From the NCBI GenBank assembly GCA_965263065.1, contig CBDHGH010000003.1, positions 806,001 through 870,000 of the forward strand: a stretch of DNA of 64,000 nt, in the 5' to 3' direction. The notes beneath the pieces are model-generated. The model was not told where the DNA came from, did no database searches, and saw only the letters and a program-made list of their open reading frames with translations. This stretch comes from TK10-74A sp965263065. Lineage in GTDB: Bacteria > Chloroflexota > Dehalococcoidia > Bin125. Shown one piece after another: positions 37,910 to 45,928 of this stretch. Position 1 is the stretch's first letter; every line of letters starts with the position of its first letter. A program made the position numbers and the translations under genes.

Positions 37910-38482
37910 ATGTTGATCGGCCTGATCTCCGACACGCACATCCCGGAAGCCGGCCCCGAGCTCTGGCCGCAGGCCTACGACCGCATGCGGGGCGTGGACC
38001 TGATCCTGCACGGCGGCGACATCCACGTGCTGGAGGTGATCGACAAGCTCGAGGCGATCGCGCCGATCTACGTCGCGCGCGGCAACGGCGACGACGGCGG
38101 CGCCGGGCGTCCCATCGTGCCCGAGGATCCGCGGCTGCGCGAGGCCTGGGCGCTCGACCTCGAGGGCTTTCGCGTCGGCCTGACGCACGACCTGTCGCTG
38201 CCGGAGTGGCCGCCGTACCGCACGCTGCACACGGTCATGCAGCACTACTTCGGGGGGCCGCAGCACATCCTGGTGCACGGCGACACGCACGTCGCGGGGG
38301 TCGAGACGATGCGCGGCGTGCTGATCGTGAATCCCGGCAGCCCCATGTACCCGCGCAACCTGAACACGCGCCTGGGCACGATCGGCTTCCTGGAGCTCAA
38401 GGACGGCCGGGCGCGCGCCTGGCTGGAGCAGCTCGACGAGACCGGCAGCCACCCCGTCGCGACGCAGCCGCGCTACGTCTGA
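37910..38482 (+). CDS. YfcE/MJ0936-type metallophosphoesterase
   Basis: Small two-metal phosphodiesterase, 190 residues. Metal-binding motifs: 'LISDTHIPE' (DxH), 'LHGGDIH' (GD), 'ARGNGDD' (GNxD), 'VGLTHDLS' (H) and 'LVHGDTHVAG' (GHTH-type). The family hydrolyses phosphodiesters in vitro; the natural substrate is not known. It starts 26 bp after the kinase stop and may be cotranscribed. Confidence 0.88.
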   Translation: MLIGLISDTHIPEAGPELWPQAYDRMRGVDLILHGGDIHVLEVIDKLEAIAPIYVARGNGDDGGAGRPIVPEDPRLREAWALDLEGFRVGLTHDLSLPEWPPYRTLHTVMQHYFGGPQHILVHGDTHVAGVETMRGVLIVNPGSPMYPRNLNTRLGTIGFLELKDGRARAWLEQLDETGSHPVATQPRYV

Positions 38483-38525
38483 CCGACCCGCGGCGCCCCA
38501 GGATCGCACTCCATATGACGATCTT

Positions 38526-38575
38526 GCGTGACCGGCACGATGTCGCGTGACCGGCTCCGGGGCGAGGTCTATGCT
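38526..38575 (+). promoter_or_regulatory. Candidate promoter with direct repeats upstream of uspA
   Basis: -35 GTGACC (38547-38552) and -10 TATGCT (38570-38575) have a 17-bp spacer. GCGTGACCGGC occurs at 38526-38536 and again at 38545-38555, 19 bp apart (about two helical turns); the second copy overlaps the -35. This arrangement fits a tandem-site operator, but the binding protein is unknown. Confidence 0.4.
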
Positions 38576-38631
38576 GCCCGGTGCGCGCTCCCGACGAAGA
38601 CACGCCCGCAGGCAGGCGTGGGGAGGTAGCC

Positions 38632-39087
38632 GTGGCGTCCGGCTTGACTCTGCTCGTCCCGTTCGACCGATCTCCCGCCGGGCAGCGCGGGCTGGAGACG
38701 GCGTTCCGCATCGCCCGCAGCGAGAAGAACTCCACCGTGCACGCCGTCTACGTGGTGGTCGTGGACCGGCGCATGCCGCTCGACGTGGACCTGCCGGATC
38801 AGGCGGAGCGCGGCGAGCTGTGCCTGGCGGAGGCCGAGCGCCTGGCCCGGCGCTACAAGCTCGACGCCCAGGGCGAGATCCTGCAGGCCCGCGACGCCGG
38901 CCACGCGATCGTCGATGAGGCGCTCGAACTCGGCGCCGACGCGATCGTGATCGGCGTGCCGCGCAGCGGCCGCGAGGGCATGGCGCTCAGCCTGGGCAAG
39001 ACCTCGGAGTACATCCTGCGCCACGCGCCCTGCGAGGTCGTCGTGGTGCGTGACCGCAGCTCCGCCGACGGGCGGTCGGGCCGATGA
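38632..39087 (+). CDS. Universal stress protein UspA family
   Basis: 151-residue UspA-fold protein. It shows the N-terminal 'LTLLVPFDRSPAGQRGLETAFRIAR' (strand plus Asp), an acidic middle, and the nucleotide-binding-type 'ADAIVIGVPRSGREGMALSLGKTSEYILRHAPCEVVVVR' close to G-2x-G-9x-G-S/T. GTG 38632 follows GGGAGG and a 5-nt gap; the upstream GTG lacks this. It overlaps the following trkA-like gene by ATGA, so it probably belongs with ion regulation in a stress context. Confidence 0.88.
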   Translation: MASGLTLLVPFDRSPAGQRGLETAFRIARSEKNSTVHAVYVVVVDRRMPLDVDLPDQAERGELCLAEAERLARRYKLDAQGEILQARDAGHAIVDEALELGADAIVIGVPRSGREGMALSLGKTSEYILRHAPCEVVVVRDRSSADGRSGR

Positions 39088-39497
39088 AGGTCGTGATCAT
39101 GGGCTGCGGCCGGGTGGGCGCGCGCGTGGCCGCGGAGTTCGATGCGGAAGGCCACGACGTGTCGGTCATCGACCTGCAACCGGACGCGTTCCGGCTGCTG
39201 CCGCGCGAGTTCGCGGGGCGGATGATCGTCGGCAACGGCGTCTACGAGGAGGTGCAGCGGGAGGCGGGCGGCGAGGGCGCGGAGATCTTCATGGCGCTGG
39301 CCAACGGGGACAATCGCAACGCGATGGCGGCGCAGGTGGCGCGCCACCTGCTGGGCGTGTCCCGCGTGGTGGCGCGCATCTTCGACCCGGAGCGCGCCGA
39401 GGTCTACCGGGAGCTGGGGGTGGAGGTCGTGAACCCCACCGTGGTCGTGTCCAATCTGGTGCGCCAGGCGGCGCTCAATCCGGCGCGGCAGCGCTGA
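39084..39497 (+). CDS. TrkA-N (RCK) nucleotide-binding protein, short form
   Basis: 137-residue single RCK N-domain: 'MKVVIMGCGRVGARVAAEFDAEGHDVSVIDL' is a Rossmann NAD-binding loop, with 'MALANGDNRNAMAAQVARHL' and 'VARIFDPERAE'. It lacks the TrkA-C domain. Such proteins gate potassium (Trk/Ktr) channels; no membrane partner is encoded here. The ATG overlaps the uspA stop and the stop overlaps the next ATG, so the two TrkA-like genes are coupled. It probably dimerises with the protein from 39497. Confidence 0.88.
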   Translation: MKVVIMGCGRVGARVAAEFDAEGHDVSVIDLQPDAFRLLPREFAGRMIVGNGVYEEVQREAGGEGAEIFMALANGDNRNAMAAQVARHLLGVSRVVARIFDPERAEVYRELGVEVVNPTVVVSNLVRQAALNPARQR

Positions 39498-40162
39498 TGT
39501 ACATCGTGATCGTGGGCGGGGGGCAGGTCGGGGCGCAGACCGCGCGGGAACTCGTCGCCTTCGGGCACGAGGTGACCGTCATCGAACGCGACGCCGCGAC
39601 GGTCCATGCGCTCAACAATGAGCTGGGCGAGATCGCGATCCTGGGAGACGGTACCGAGGTCTCGACGCAGGATGAGGCGGGTGTCAACCGGGCCGACCTC
39701 GTCGTCGCGACGACGGGCCGCGACGAAGCGAATCTCGCGGTCGCGCAGGTCGCCAAGCAGCGCTTCGGCACGGCGCGGGTGATCGCGCGGATCAACTTCC
39801 CCAAGAACGAGGAGATCTTCCGCGTCGTGGGCGTGGACATCACGGTCTCGGCGACCTCGGCGATCATGTCGCAGATCGAGCAGTCCCTCCCGTCGACGCC
39901 CTTGATCCGCCTGCTGGAGTTGCACGGCAGCCCCTTCGAGCTCGTGGAGGTGGTGATCGGGGCGGACGCGGCGACCGTGGGCCAGGCGGTGCGCGACCTG
40001 CAGCTGCCCGACCAGGCCCTGCTGGCCCTGGTCGTGCACACGGACGGCCGGCCGGAGTTGCCGACCGGCGACACACGCTTGACGGCCGGCGCGGTCGTGC
40101 TCGCCGTGACGCTGCCCGAGCACGAGGCGGAGCTGCGCCACGGGCTGACCGGCGGCGTCTGA
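39497..40162 (+). CDS. TrkA-type potassium uptake regulator (TrkA-N plus TrkA-C)
   Basis: 221 residues. The N-domain 'MYIVIVGGGQVGAQTARELVAFGHEVTVIERD' is followed by 'VATTGRDEANLAVAQVAKQRF' and 'ARINFPKNEEIFRVVGVD'. The TrkA-C-like part follows, with 'FELVEVVIGADAATVGQAVRDLQLPDQALLALVV'. This is the usual Trk regulatory subunit, likely partner of the short TrkA-N gene upstream. No trkH/ktrB occurs in the window. Confidence 0.92.
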   Translation: MYIVIVGGGQVGAQTARELVAFGHEVTVIERDAATVHALNNELGEIAILGDGTEVSTQDEAGVNRADLVVATTGRDEANLAVAQVAKQRFGTARVIARINFPKNEEIFRVVGVDITVSATSAIMSQIEQSLPSTPLIRLLELHGSPFELVEVVIGADAATVGQAVRDLQLPDQALLALVVHTDGRPELPTGDTRLTAGAVVLAVTLPEHEAELRHGLTGGV

Positions 40163-41013
40163 TGCCCCAGCGCCTGATATCAGAGCGCCTGGCCTTCCTG
40201 GGGCCGCGGGGCACGAACACCGAGGCCGCGGCCCTGCGCTACGCCCCCGGCGCGACGCTCGTCGCGGGGGAGTCGATCACCGGCGTGACGGAGCTGGTGC
40301 TGCGCGGCGCCGCCGACGAGGCGATCGTGCCGATTGAGAACAGCCTGCAGGGCTCCGTGACGGAGACCGTGGACCTGCTGGTGCATTCGCTGCCGCTGCG
40401 CGTCAAGCGCGAGGTCATCGTGCCGATCCAGGCGGCGCTGATCGCGGGGCCGGGCACGGCGCTGTCGGACGTGGGGACGGTCTACTCGCATCCGCAGGCG
40501 CTGGCGCAGAGTCGCCACTACCTGCGGGCGACGCTGCCCGGCGCGCTGCAGGTCGCGACGCTATCGACGGCGCAGGCGGTGGAGCGGGTGGTGAGCGAAC
40601 CGGGCGCGGCCGCGATCGCGCCGGCCCGCGCGGCCGCGATCTACGGCGGCGTGATCCTGGCCGAGGGCGTGCAGGACGATGCCCGCAACAGCACGCGCTT
40701 CGTCGTGCTGGCCCAGGAGGACGCGCCGCCCAGCGGCGCCGACAAGACGTCGATCGTCTTCAACGTCGACGACCGGCCCGGGGCGCTGGTGCGGATCATG
40801 CAGCTGTTCGCCGACGCCGGCATCAACCTGACCAAGATCGAGTCGCGGCCGGCGCGGGAGGCCCTGGGGGTCTACGTCTTCCTGCTGGACTGCGAGGGGC
40901 ATCGGCTGGACCCGGTGCTGCGCGACGTGCTGGCGACCGTCGAGGGGCAGTGTCGCTGGCTCAAGATCCTCGGCTCCTATCCGCGCGAGGCGGGGTCCGG
41001 CCCGGACGGCTAG
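40162..41013 (+). CDS. pheA: Prephenate dehydratase
   Basis: Phenylalanine-specific step: prephenate to phenylpyruvate. 283 residues. Dehydratase motifs 'AFLGPRGTNTEAAALRYAP', 'AIVPIENSLQGSVTETVDLL', 'TVYSHPQALAQSRHYL' and 'DDARNSTRFVVLA' are present, with the catalytic Thr in the NSTRF motif. A C-terminal ACT domain follows, with 'GALVRIMQLFADAGINLTKIESRPAR' (ESRP, phenylalanine binding). It is not fused to chorismate mutase. The ATG overlaps the trkA TGA (TGATG), an unusual pairing of amino-acid and ion genes. Confidence 0.94.
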   Translation: MPQRLISERLAFLGPRGTNTEAAALRYAPGATLVAGESITGVTELVLRGAADEAIVPIENSLQGSVTETVDLLVHSLPLRVKREVIVPIQAALIAGPGTALSDVGTVYSHPQALAQSRHYLRATLPGALQVATLSTAQAVERVVSEPGAAAIAPARAAAIYGGVILAEGVQDDARNSTRFVVLAQEDAPPSGADKTSIVFNVDDRPGALVRIMQLFADAGINLTKIESRPAREALGVYVFLLDCEGHRLDPVLRDVLATVEGQCRWLKILGSYPREAGSGPDG

Positions 41014-41019
41014 CACGTC

Positions 41020-41829
41020 GTGCCCGAGATCCCGGACCTGGAGCACATCGGCGCGGTCTTCAACGCGCAGCTGCCGGGGTTGCGGGTCGAGCGGGTGGAC
41101 TTGCCGCGGCCGATCGTCGTGCGGGTCGCCCGCGACGAGTTCGAGCGGCGGCTGCGCGGCGCGCGCCTGGGACCGGTGCGGCGGCGGGGGAAGTTCCTGC
41201 TCTTCGGGCTCGAGTCGGGCGACGTGCTGGTCGTCAACGCGATGCTCGCGGGGCGCTTCCAGTACGTCGAGGCGGGGGTGAAGCGGCCGGCGCGTACCTG
41301 CGTCGCGCTGACCCTGTCGAATGGGCGGGAGCTGCGCTACGTCGATGAGCGCTTCATGGGCAAGGTCTATCTGCTCGACGAGGACGCGCTGGACCAGATC
41401 CCGCAGTTCGCCGAGATGGGCCCCGACGCGCTCGACCCGGCGCTCACCGAGGACGCCTTCCTGGAGCGCCTGCGCCGCTACCGAGGCCAGGTCAAGAGCG
41501 TGCTGGTGAACGCGCGGTTCATCGCCGGGATCGGCAACGCCTACGCCGACGAGATCCTGTTCGTCGCGGGGGTGCACCCGTTCACGAAGGTCGGGACGCT
41601 GGACGAGACGCGCCGGCGCGGGCTCTACCGCGCGATGCACGCCGTGCTCGACTGGGCGATCCCGATCGTCGCGCAGCAGATGGGCGATCAGACCGACCGC
41701 AAGCCGCGCGACTTCCTGCGGGTGCATCGCAAGGGCGGCGCGCCCTGTCCGTCCTGCGGCCACGCGATCTCCGAGGTCAGCCCCAGCCGGCGGGTGACGT
41801 CGTTCTGCCGCCCCTGCCAGCCGTCGTAG
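41020..41829 (+). CDS. mutM: Formamidopyrimidine-DNA glycosylase family (Fpg/Nei)
   Basis: Base-excision repair glycosylase/lyase, 269 residues. The N-terminus 'PEIPDLEHI' supplies the catalytic Pro and Glu (Asp replaces Glu of the common PELPE). It also has 'RRRGKFLLF' with the conserved Lys, helix-two-turn-helix 'ARFIAGIGNAYADEILF', and C-terminal zinc finger with CxxC (CPSC) and CxxC (CRPC). GTG 41020 starts 6 bp after pheA. Substrate (8-oxoG or oxidised pyrimidines) is not decided by sequence. The stop codon lies in an 18-bp tandem repeat. Confidence 0.9.
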   Translation: MPEIPDLEHIGAVFNAQLPGLRVERVDLPRPIVVRVARDEFERRLRGARLGPVRRRGKFLLFGLESGDVLVVNAMLAGRFQYVEAGVKRPARTCVALTLSNGRELRYVDERFMGKVYLLDEDALDQIPQFAEMGPDALDPALTEDAFLERLRRYRGQVKSVLVNARFIAGIGNAYADEILFVAGVHPFTKVGTLDETRRRGLYRAMHAVLDWAIPIVAQQMGDQTDRKPRDFLRVHRKGGAPCPSCGHAISEVSPSRRVTSFCRPCQPS

Positions 41830-41859
41830 ATCAGCCAGCCGTCGTAGATCAGCCAGCCG
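41818..41859. repeat. 18-bp tandem repeat across convergent stop codons
   Basis: CAGCCGTCGTAGATCAGC is repeated at 41818-41835 and 41836-41853, with a further partial copy. The first copy holds the Fpg stop TAG (41827-41829), and the second holds the TGA of the HNH gene on the minus strand (41851-41849). It looks like a local duplication at the meeting point of two convergent genes. Confidence 0.75.
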
Positions 41860-42415
41860 CCGGCTCGCCGACGGCGCCGCTCGTCCGGCGGGCGTCCTCG
41901 TGGTCGGCGCCGGGGAAGAACGGCCGCCAGCCGGGATGCCGCTCGATGTGCCGCCAGAAGACCGCGGCCAGCGTCGCGCGGGGGCGGCGGGGGTCGCGGA
42001 TCAGCCGCATGCGCGCCTCGGCGGGCGTGCGCCCGGCCTTGCGGTGGTTGCAGGGCCGGCAGGCCGAGACGAGGTTCTCCCAGGTGTGCGGCCCGTTGCG
42101 ATGGCGGGGCAGCACGTGGTCCAGGGTCAGGTCGTGGCTGTGCTGGCCGCAGTACTGGCACGTGAAGGCGTCGCGGGCGAAGACCTCGCGGCGCGACAGC
42201 CGGGCCGTCGGCCGGGGCCGCTTGATGTAGTACACCATGCGGATCACGCTGGGGATGTGGAAGGCGCGGGCCACCGAGCGCAGCGCCCGCTCGCCGTCCT
42301 TCACGACCTCCGCCTTGCCCCGCTCGATCAGCACGAAGGCGCGCCGCGCGTTGCACACGTTGAGCGGCTCGTAGTTCTGGTTCAGCACGAGCACCGGCGC
42401 GTTGACGAGGCTCAC
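41849..42415 (-). CDS. HNH endonuclease family protein
   Basis: 188 residues. The HNH core is 'CQYCGQHSHDLTLDHVLPRHRNGPHTWENLVSACRPCNHRKAG', with paired Cys zinc ligands and the His of LDHVLPR, the N in WENL and the H of NHRK. The N-terminus 'VLVLNQNYEPLNVCNARRAFVLIERGKAEVV' is typical of the widely conserved HNH family next to housekeeping genes. Function is unknown; DNA repair or recombination is possible. GTG at 42415 is the start. Confidence 0.88.
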   Translation of the reverse strand: MSLVNAPVLVLNQNYEPLNVCNARRAFVLIERGKAEVVKDGERALRSVARAFHIPSVIRMVYYIKRPRPTARLSRREVFARDAFTCQYCGQHSHDLTLDHVLPRHRNGPHTWENLVSACRPCNHRKAGRTPAEARMRLIRDPRRPRATLAAVFWRHIERHPGWRPFFPGADHEDARRTSGAVGEPAAG

Positions 42416-42508
42416 GGGTGGCGACCTCCCGGCGGGCCGGCCCCGGACGCGGAGCGGCCCTCGATCGCGGCCATGCTACCAAGCCATGCAACCACAGGGC
42501 GGCGGACG

Positions 42509-43018
42509 TCAGGTGGCGACGAAGTCGCGCAGCGCGATGTCGAATTCCTCGGGCAGCAGGGCGACGACGACGGGGGCGCTGTCGAGCAGGAACGCGCCGA
42601 TCTCGGAATCGGCGATGGCGGCGTCGACGCCCAGGGCCGGCTGCAGCACGAAGATCACCGTGATCGCCTGCACGATGACCACGCCCTTGAGGAAGCCGAA
42701 GCAGGCGCCCGCCGCCCGGTCGGCCCAGCCCAGCATGAGCAGGCTCGCCGTGCGGCGCAGGAAGATCGACAGCGCCCAGCCGGTCACGGCGACGATGCCG
42801 AAGATCGTCAGGAAGGCGACCACCCGCGTGGCGGTCTCGTCGTCGATGAAGATCTGGAAGTTCTCGGCCAGGTTGTCGTGGAAGAGGCCCGCGATCAGGA
42901 CGCCGAGCAGCACGGCGGCGAGCCCCACCGTCTCGCGGATGAAACCGCTCAGGTAGGCCGCGACCGTGAACCAACCCACGATTGCGATGATGAGGAAGTC
43001 GAGCCAGTTCACCGTCAA
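42509..43018 (-). CDS. CvpA family membrane protein
   Basis: About 170 residues, four membrane helices. CvpA/colicin V production family features: 'NWLDFLIIAIVGWFTVAAYLSGFIRETVGL' near the start, and 'RVVAFLTIFGIVAVTGWALSIF', 'FGFLKGVVIVQAITVIFVL'. A TTG at 43018 follows a GGAGGGG site by 9 nt; GTG 43012 is an alternative, and the ATG at 43066 would add unconserved residues. Role in envelope homeostasis is inferred from the family only. Confidence 0.75.
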   Translation of the reverse strand: MTVNWLDFLIIAIVGWFTVAAYLSGFIRETVGLAAVLLGVLIAGLFHDNLAENFQIFIDDETATRVVAFLTIFGIVAVTGWALSIFLRRTASLLMLGWADRAAGACFGFLKGVVIVQAITVIFVLQPALGVDAAIADSEIGAFLLDSAPVVVALLPEEFDIALRDFVAT

Positions 43019-43053
43019 ATGTTGGCGCCCCTCCGGGGTCACCCGCCGCGCCG

Positions 43054-43080
43054 CGTACCGTACCATTGCCGCTCGGTACG
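43054..43080. repeat. Inverted repeat in the cvpA-larB divergent region
   Basis: CGTACCG (43054-43060) and CGGTACG (43074-43080) are separated by 13 bp, in the 94-bp gap between the two divergent starts. Spacing and position suit a regulator-binding site, but no regulator is indicated. Confidence 0.4.
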
Positions 43081-43112
43081 TTGCAGCGCGGGGGATGCGA
43101 AGGAGGCTGGTC

Positions 43113-43925
43113 GTGGAGCGCGCGTCGCTGATCGCCCTGCTGCACGCGGTCCGCGCGGGCGAGATTGGCGTGGACGAGGCGCGCGCGCGTCTGTCGACGC
43201 TGCCCGCCGAGGACCTCGGCTTCGCCCGGCTCGATCATCAACGGCCGCTGCGCGACGGCCTGCCCGAGGCGATCATGGCCGAGGGCAAGACGGCGGCGGA
43301 ATGCGCGACGCTGGCCGGGCGCATCGTGGCGCAGGGCGATCGCTTGCTCGTCACGCGGGCCAGCGCCGAGCAGGCCGCCGCGGTGCGCGGCGTCGTGCCG
43401 GCGGCGCGCTACCACGAGCGCGCGCGCTGCCTGACCTGGCGGTCGGCGGACGTCGCGCCGCGGCCGACGGCGCGCGGGGTGCTCATCTGCAGCGCGGGCA
43501 CGGCCGACGCCGCCGTCGCGGAGGAGGCGGCGCTGACCGCCGCGATGATGGACTGCCCCGCCGAGCGCCTGACCGACGTGGGGGTGGCCGGGCTGCACCG
43601 GCTGCTGGGCGAGCTGCCCACGCTGCAGCGCGCGACCGCGATCGTGGTCGTGGCGGGCATGGACGGCGCCCTGGCCAGCGTCGTGGCGGGGCTGACCGCC
43701 GTGCCGGTGATCGCGACGCCGACCTCGCAGGGCTACGGCGCCGCCTTCGAGGGGCTCGCGCCGCTGCTGGCGATGCTCAACGCCTGCGCGCCGGGGGTCA
43801 GCGTCGTCAACATCGACAACGGCTTCGGCGCCGGCTACCTGGCGGCCACGATCGCGCGGGCGTCGGCGGGCGCCCCGGCCTCGGCGCCGTCGCAAGAACC
43901 GTCCCTGCCGCGGCAAGAACAATGA
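43113..43925 (+). CDS. larB: Nickel-pincer cofactor biosynthesis protein LarB
   Basis: Carboxylase/hydrolase that starts synthesis of the nickel-pincer nucleotide cofactor. 270 residues; AIR-carboxylase-like fold with 'VLICSAGTADAAVAEEA', 'VVVAGMDGALASVVAGL', 'PVIATPTSQGYGAAFEG' and 'VVNIDNGFGAGYLAA', all LarB marks. The GTG at 43113 follows AAGGAGG by 6 nt; the ATG at 43095 lies before it. It is coupled to larC by ATGA. LarE and LarA are not present in the window. Confidence 0.9.
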   Translation: MERASLIALLHAVRAGEIGVDEARARLSTLPAEDLGFARLDHQRPLRDGLPEAIMAEGKTAAECATLAGRIVAQGDRLLVTRASAEQAAAVRGVVPAARYHERARCLTWRSADVAPRPTARGVLICSAGTADAAVAEEAALTAAMMDCPAERLTDVGVAGLHRLLGELPTLQRATAIVVVAGMDGALASVVAGLTAVPVIATPTSQGYGAAFEGLAPLLAMLNACAPGVSVVNIDNGFGAGYLAATIARASAGAPASAPSQEPSLPRQEQ

Positions 43926-45187
43926 GCGACGCCGCCCGGCCCGACCGCGCCTGCCTCTACCTCGACTGCCCCGGCGGCGTCAGCGGCGACATGCTGCTCG
44001 GCGCGCTGATCGACCTCGGGGTCGAGCCGGAGGCGATCGCGGCGCCGCTGCGGTCGCTGCCGCTCGGCGACTGGTCGTTGTCGGCGCGGGAGGTGCGGCG
44101 GGCGGGGCTGCGCGCCACCCACGCGATCGTGCAGGTGGCGCGCGAGGCCGAGCCGGCGCGGACGCTGGCGGAGATCGAGGCGCTGCTGGGCGCGGGGGCG
44201 CTGCCGGAGGGGATTCGGGCGCGGGCGGCGGCGGTCTTCCGGCGTCTGGCCGGGGCCGAGGCGCGGGTGCACGGCGAGCCGGTCGAGCGCGCGCACGTGC
44301 ACGAGGTGGGCCGCACCGACGCCGTGGTCGACATCGTGGGGACGCTGCTCGCCCTCGACCGGCTGGCGATCGGGGCGGTGCACTGCTCGGCGCTGCCGCT
44401 GGCGACCGAGGGGGCGACGCGCAGCGCCCACGGGCCGCTGCCGCTGCCGGCCCCCGCGACGCTGGAGATCCTGAGCCGCGTGTCGGCCCCGATCCGCGCC
44501 GGCGCGCCCGCGACGCGGGGCGAGCAGGTCACGCCGACCGGGGCGGCGCTGGTCGCCGAGCTGGCGACGTTCGGCCGGCCGCCGCTGCGCCTGGAGCGCG
44601 TGGGCGTGGGCGCCGGCACGCGCGACGACCCGGACCACCCGAACATCCTGCGCGCCTGGATCGGCGTGGCCGCGGCGCCCTCGGAACCCGCAGGCCCCGC
44701 GACGGCGCTGCCCGTGCGGCCGGTCGTGGTGCTGGAGACGAACGTCGACGACGTGACGGGCGAGCAGGCCGGCTTCGCGGTGGAGCGGATGCGGGCGGCG
44801 GGGGCGCTCGACGTGTGGCTGGCGGCGTCGGCGATGAAGAAGGGCCGCAGCGGCTTGCAGGTCACCGCCGTCGCGCGGCCGGAGGCGGAGTCGGCCGTGG
44901 CGATGTCGATGCTGCGCGAGCTGCCCACGCTCGGCGTGCGCGTGCGCGACGAGCGCCGCTACGAGGCGGAGCGCGAGCTGCGGCGGGTCGCGACGCCGCT
45001 GGGGCCGGCCATGGTCAAGCTGCGGCGGCTGCCGGGCGAGGCGCCCGCCGTCGCGCCCGAGTACGAGGACTGCGCGACGCTGGCGCGGGAGAGCGGCCGG
45101 CCGATCGGGGAGGTCTTCGCGATCGTCGAGGCGGCGGCCTGGGCCGCGATCCTCGCGTCGCCGGAGGAGGCGGCCTCAGCTGAGTAG
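43922..45187 (+). CDS. larC: Nickel-insertion protein LarC, unsplit
   Basis: Inserts nickel into the pincer nucleotide. 421 residues in one uninterrupted frame, covering both LarC1 and LarC2 regions: 'YLDCPGGVSGDMLLGALIDLGV', 'HVHEVGRTDAVVDIVGTLL', 'VVLETNVDDVTGEQAGFAVERM', and a C-terminal domain to the end. In Lactobacillus the two parts are joined by frameshifting; here no shift is needed. The 3' end overlaps radC on the other strand by 12 bp. Confidence 0.9.
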   Translation: MSDAARPDRACLYLDCPGGVSGDMLLGALIDLGVEPEAIAAPLRSLPLGDWSLSAREVRRAGLRATHAIVQVAREAEPARTLAEIEALLGAGALPEGIRARAAAVFRRLAGAEARVHGEPVERAHVHEVGRTDAVVDIVGTLLALDRLAIGAVHCSALPLATEGATRSAHGPLPLPAPATLEILSRVSAPIRAGAPATRGEQVTPTGAALVAELATFGRPPLRLERVGVGAGTRDDPDHPNILRAWIGVAAAPSEPAGPATALPVRPVVVLETNVDDVTGEQAGFAVERMRAAGALDVWLAASAMKKGRSGLQVTAVARPEAESAVAMSMLRELPTLGVRVRDERRYEAERELRRVATPLGPAMVKLRRLPGEAPAVAPEYEDCATLARESGRPIGEVFAIVEAAAWAAILASPEEAASAE

Positions 45188-45928
45188 GCCGTCGGTCACC
45201 ATCGAGACCCAGCGCCCGTGCTCGCCGATGATGACGTGGTCGAGCACGCGCACGTCGAGCAGCTTGCCCGCCTCGACCAGTTGTTTGGTCATCACCAGGT
45301 CGTCCGGCGAGGGCGCGGGGTCGCCCGACGGGTGATTGTGCACGGCGATGATGCCGAAGGCGTTGCGCGCGACGGCGGGGCGCAGCATCTCGCCGATGCG
45401 CACCTGGGTGCGGTTCACCGAGCCGGTGTAGGCGTTGTGGGTGGCCAGCACTTCGTTCTTGGCGTTGAGCACCAGGATGCGCAACTCCTCCACTTCGAGC
45501 GCGGCCATCTCGGTGGCCAGCAAGGCGGCGACGACCTCCGGTCCGTTGATGCGCGGCCGTTGGTCGGGTTGCAGCGCGCCCAGCCGGACGCCGAGCTCCA
45601 GCGCCGCCTTGATCTGCGCGGCCTTGGCCGGTCCCAGCCCGCGCTCCCTGGCCAGCAGGTCGGCGTCGAGGCGCTGCAGGCCGTCGAGGCCCTGGTCGGC
45701 GAGCAGCCGCGCCGCGATGTCGAGGGCGCTCTCGCCCTTGATGCCCGTGCGCAGCAGGATCGCGATCAGCTCCGCGTTGGACAGGGCGCCGGGGCCGGCG
45801 CGCAGCAGCCGCTCCCGCGGGCGCTCGTCGCTGGGCAGGTCGAGGATGCGGACGTTGTACGGCGCTTCCTCGTCGGCGGCGCGCCGGGGCCGGGGCGGGC
45901 GGACGCGGTCGCCGCCGGCCGGGCTCAC
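45176..45928 (-). CDS. radC: RadC family JAB/MPN domain protein
   Basis: 250 residues. The N-terminal helical UPF0758 region ('LPSDERPRERLLRAGPGALSNAELIAILLRTG') contains a helix-hairpin-helix ('LLARERGLGPAKAAQIKAALELG'). The JAB/JAMM metalloprotein domain carries E in 'EVLATHNAYTG' and the metal motif 'HNHPSGDPAPSPDD'. The gene name is historical and no DNA-repair role is proven. The GTG overlaps the upstream TGA (GTGA). Confidence 0.9.
   Translation of the reverse strand: MSPAGGDRVRPPRPRRAADEEAPYNVRILDLPSDERPRERLLRAGPGALSNAELIAILLRTGIKGESALDIAARLLADQGLDGLQRLDADLLARERGLGPAKAAQIKAALELGVRLGALQPDQRPRINGPEVVAALLATEMAALEVEELRILVLNAKNEVLATHNAYTGSVNRTQVRIGEMLRPAVARNAFGIIAVHNHPSGDPAPSPDDLVMTKQLVEAGKLLDVRVLDHVIIGEHGRWVSMVTDGLLS

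Noticed and set aside
43922..45187. Programmed frameshift in larC
   Set aside because: The frame is continuous across both LarC domains.
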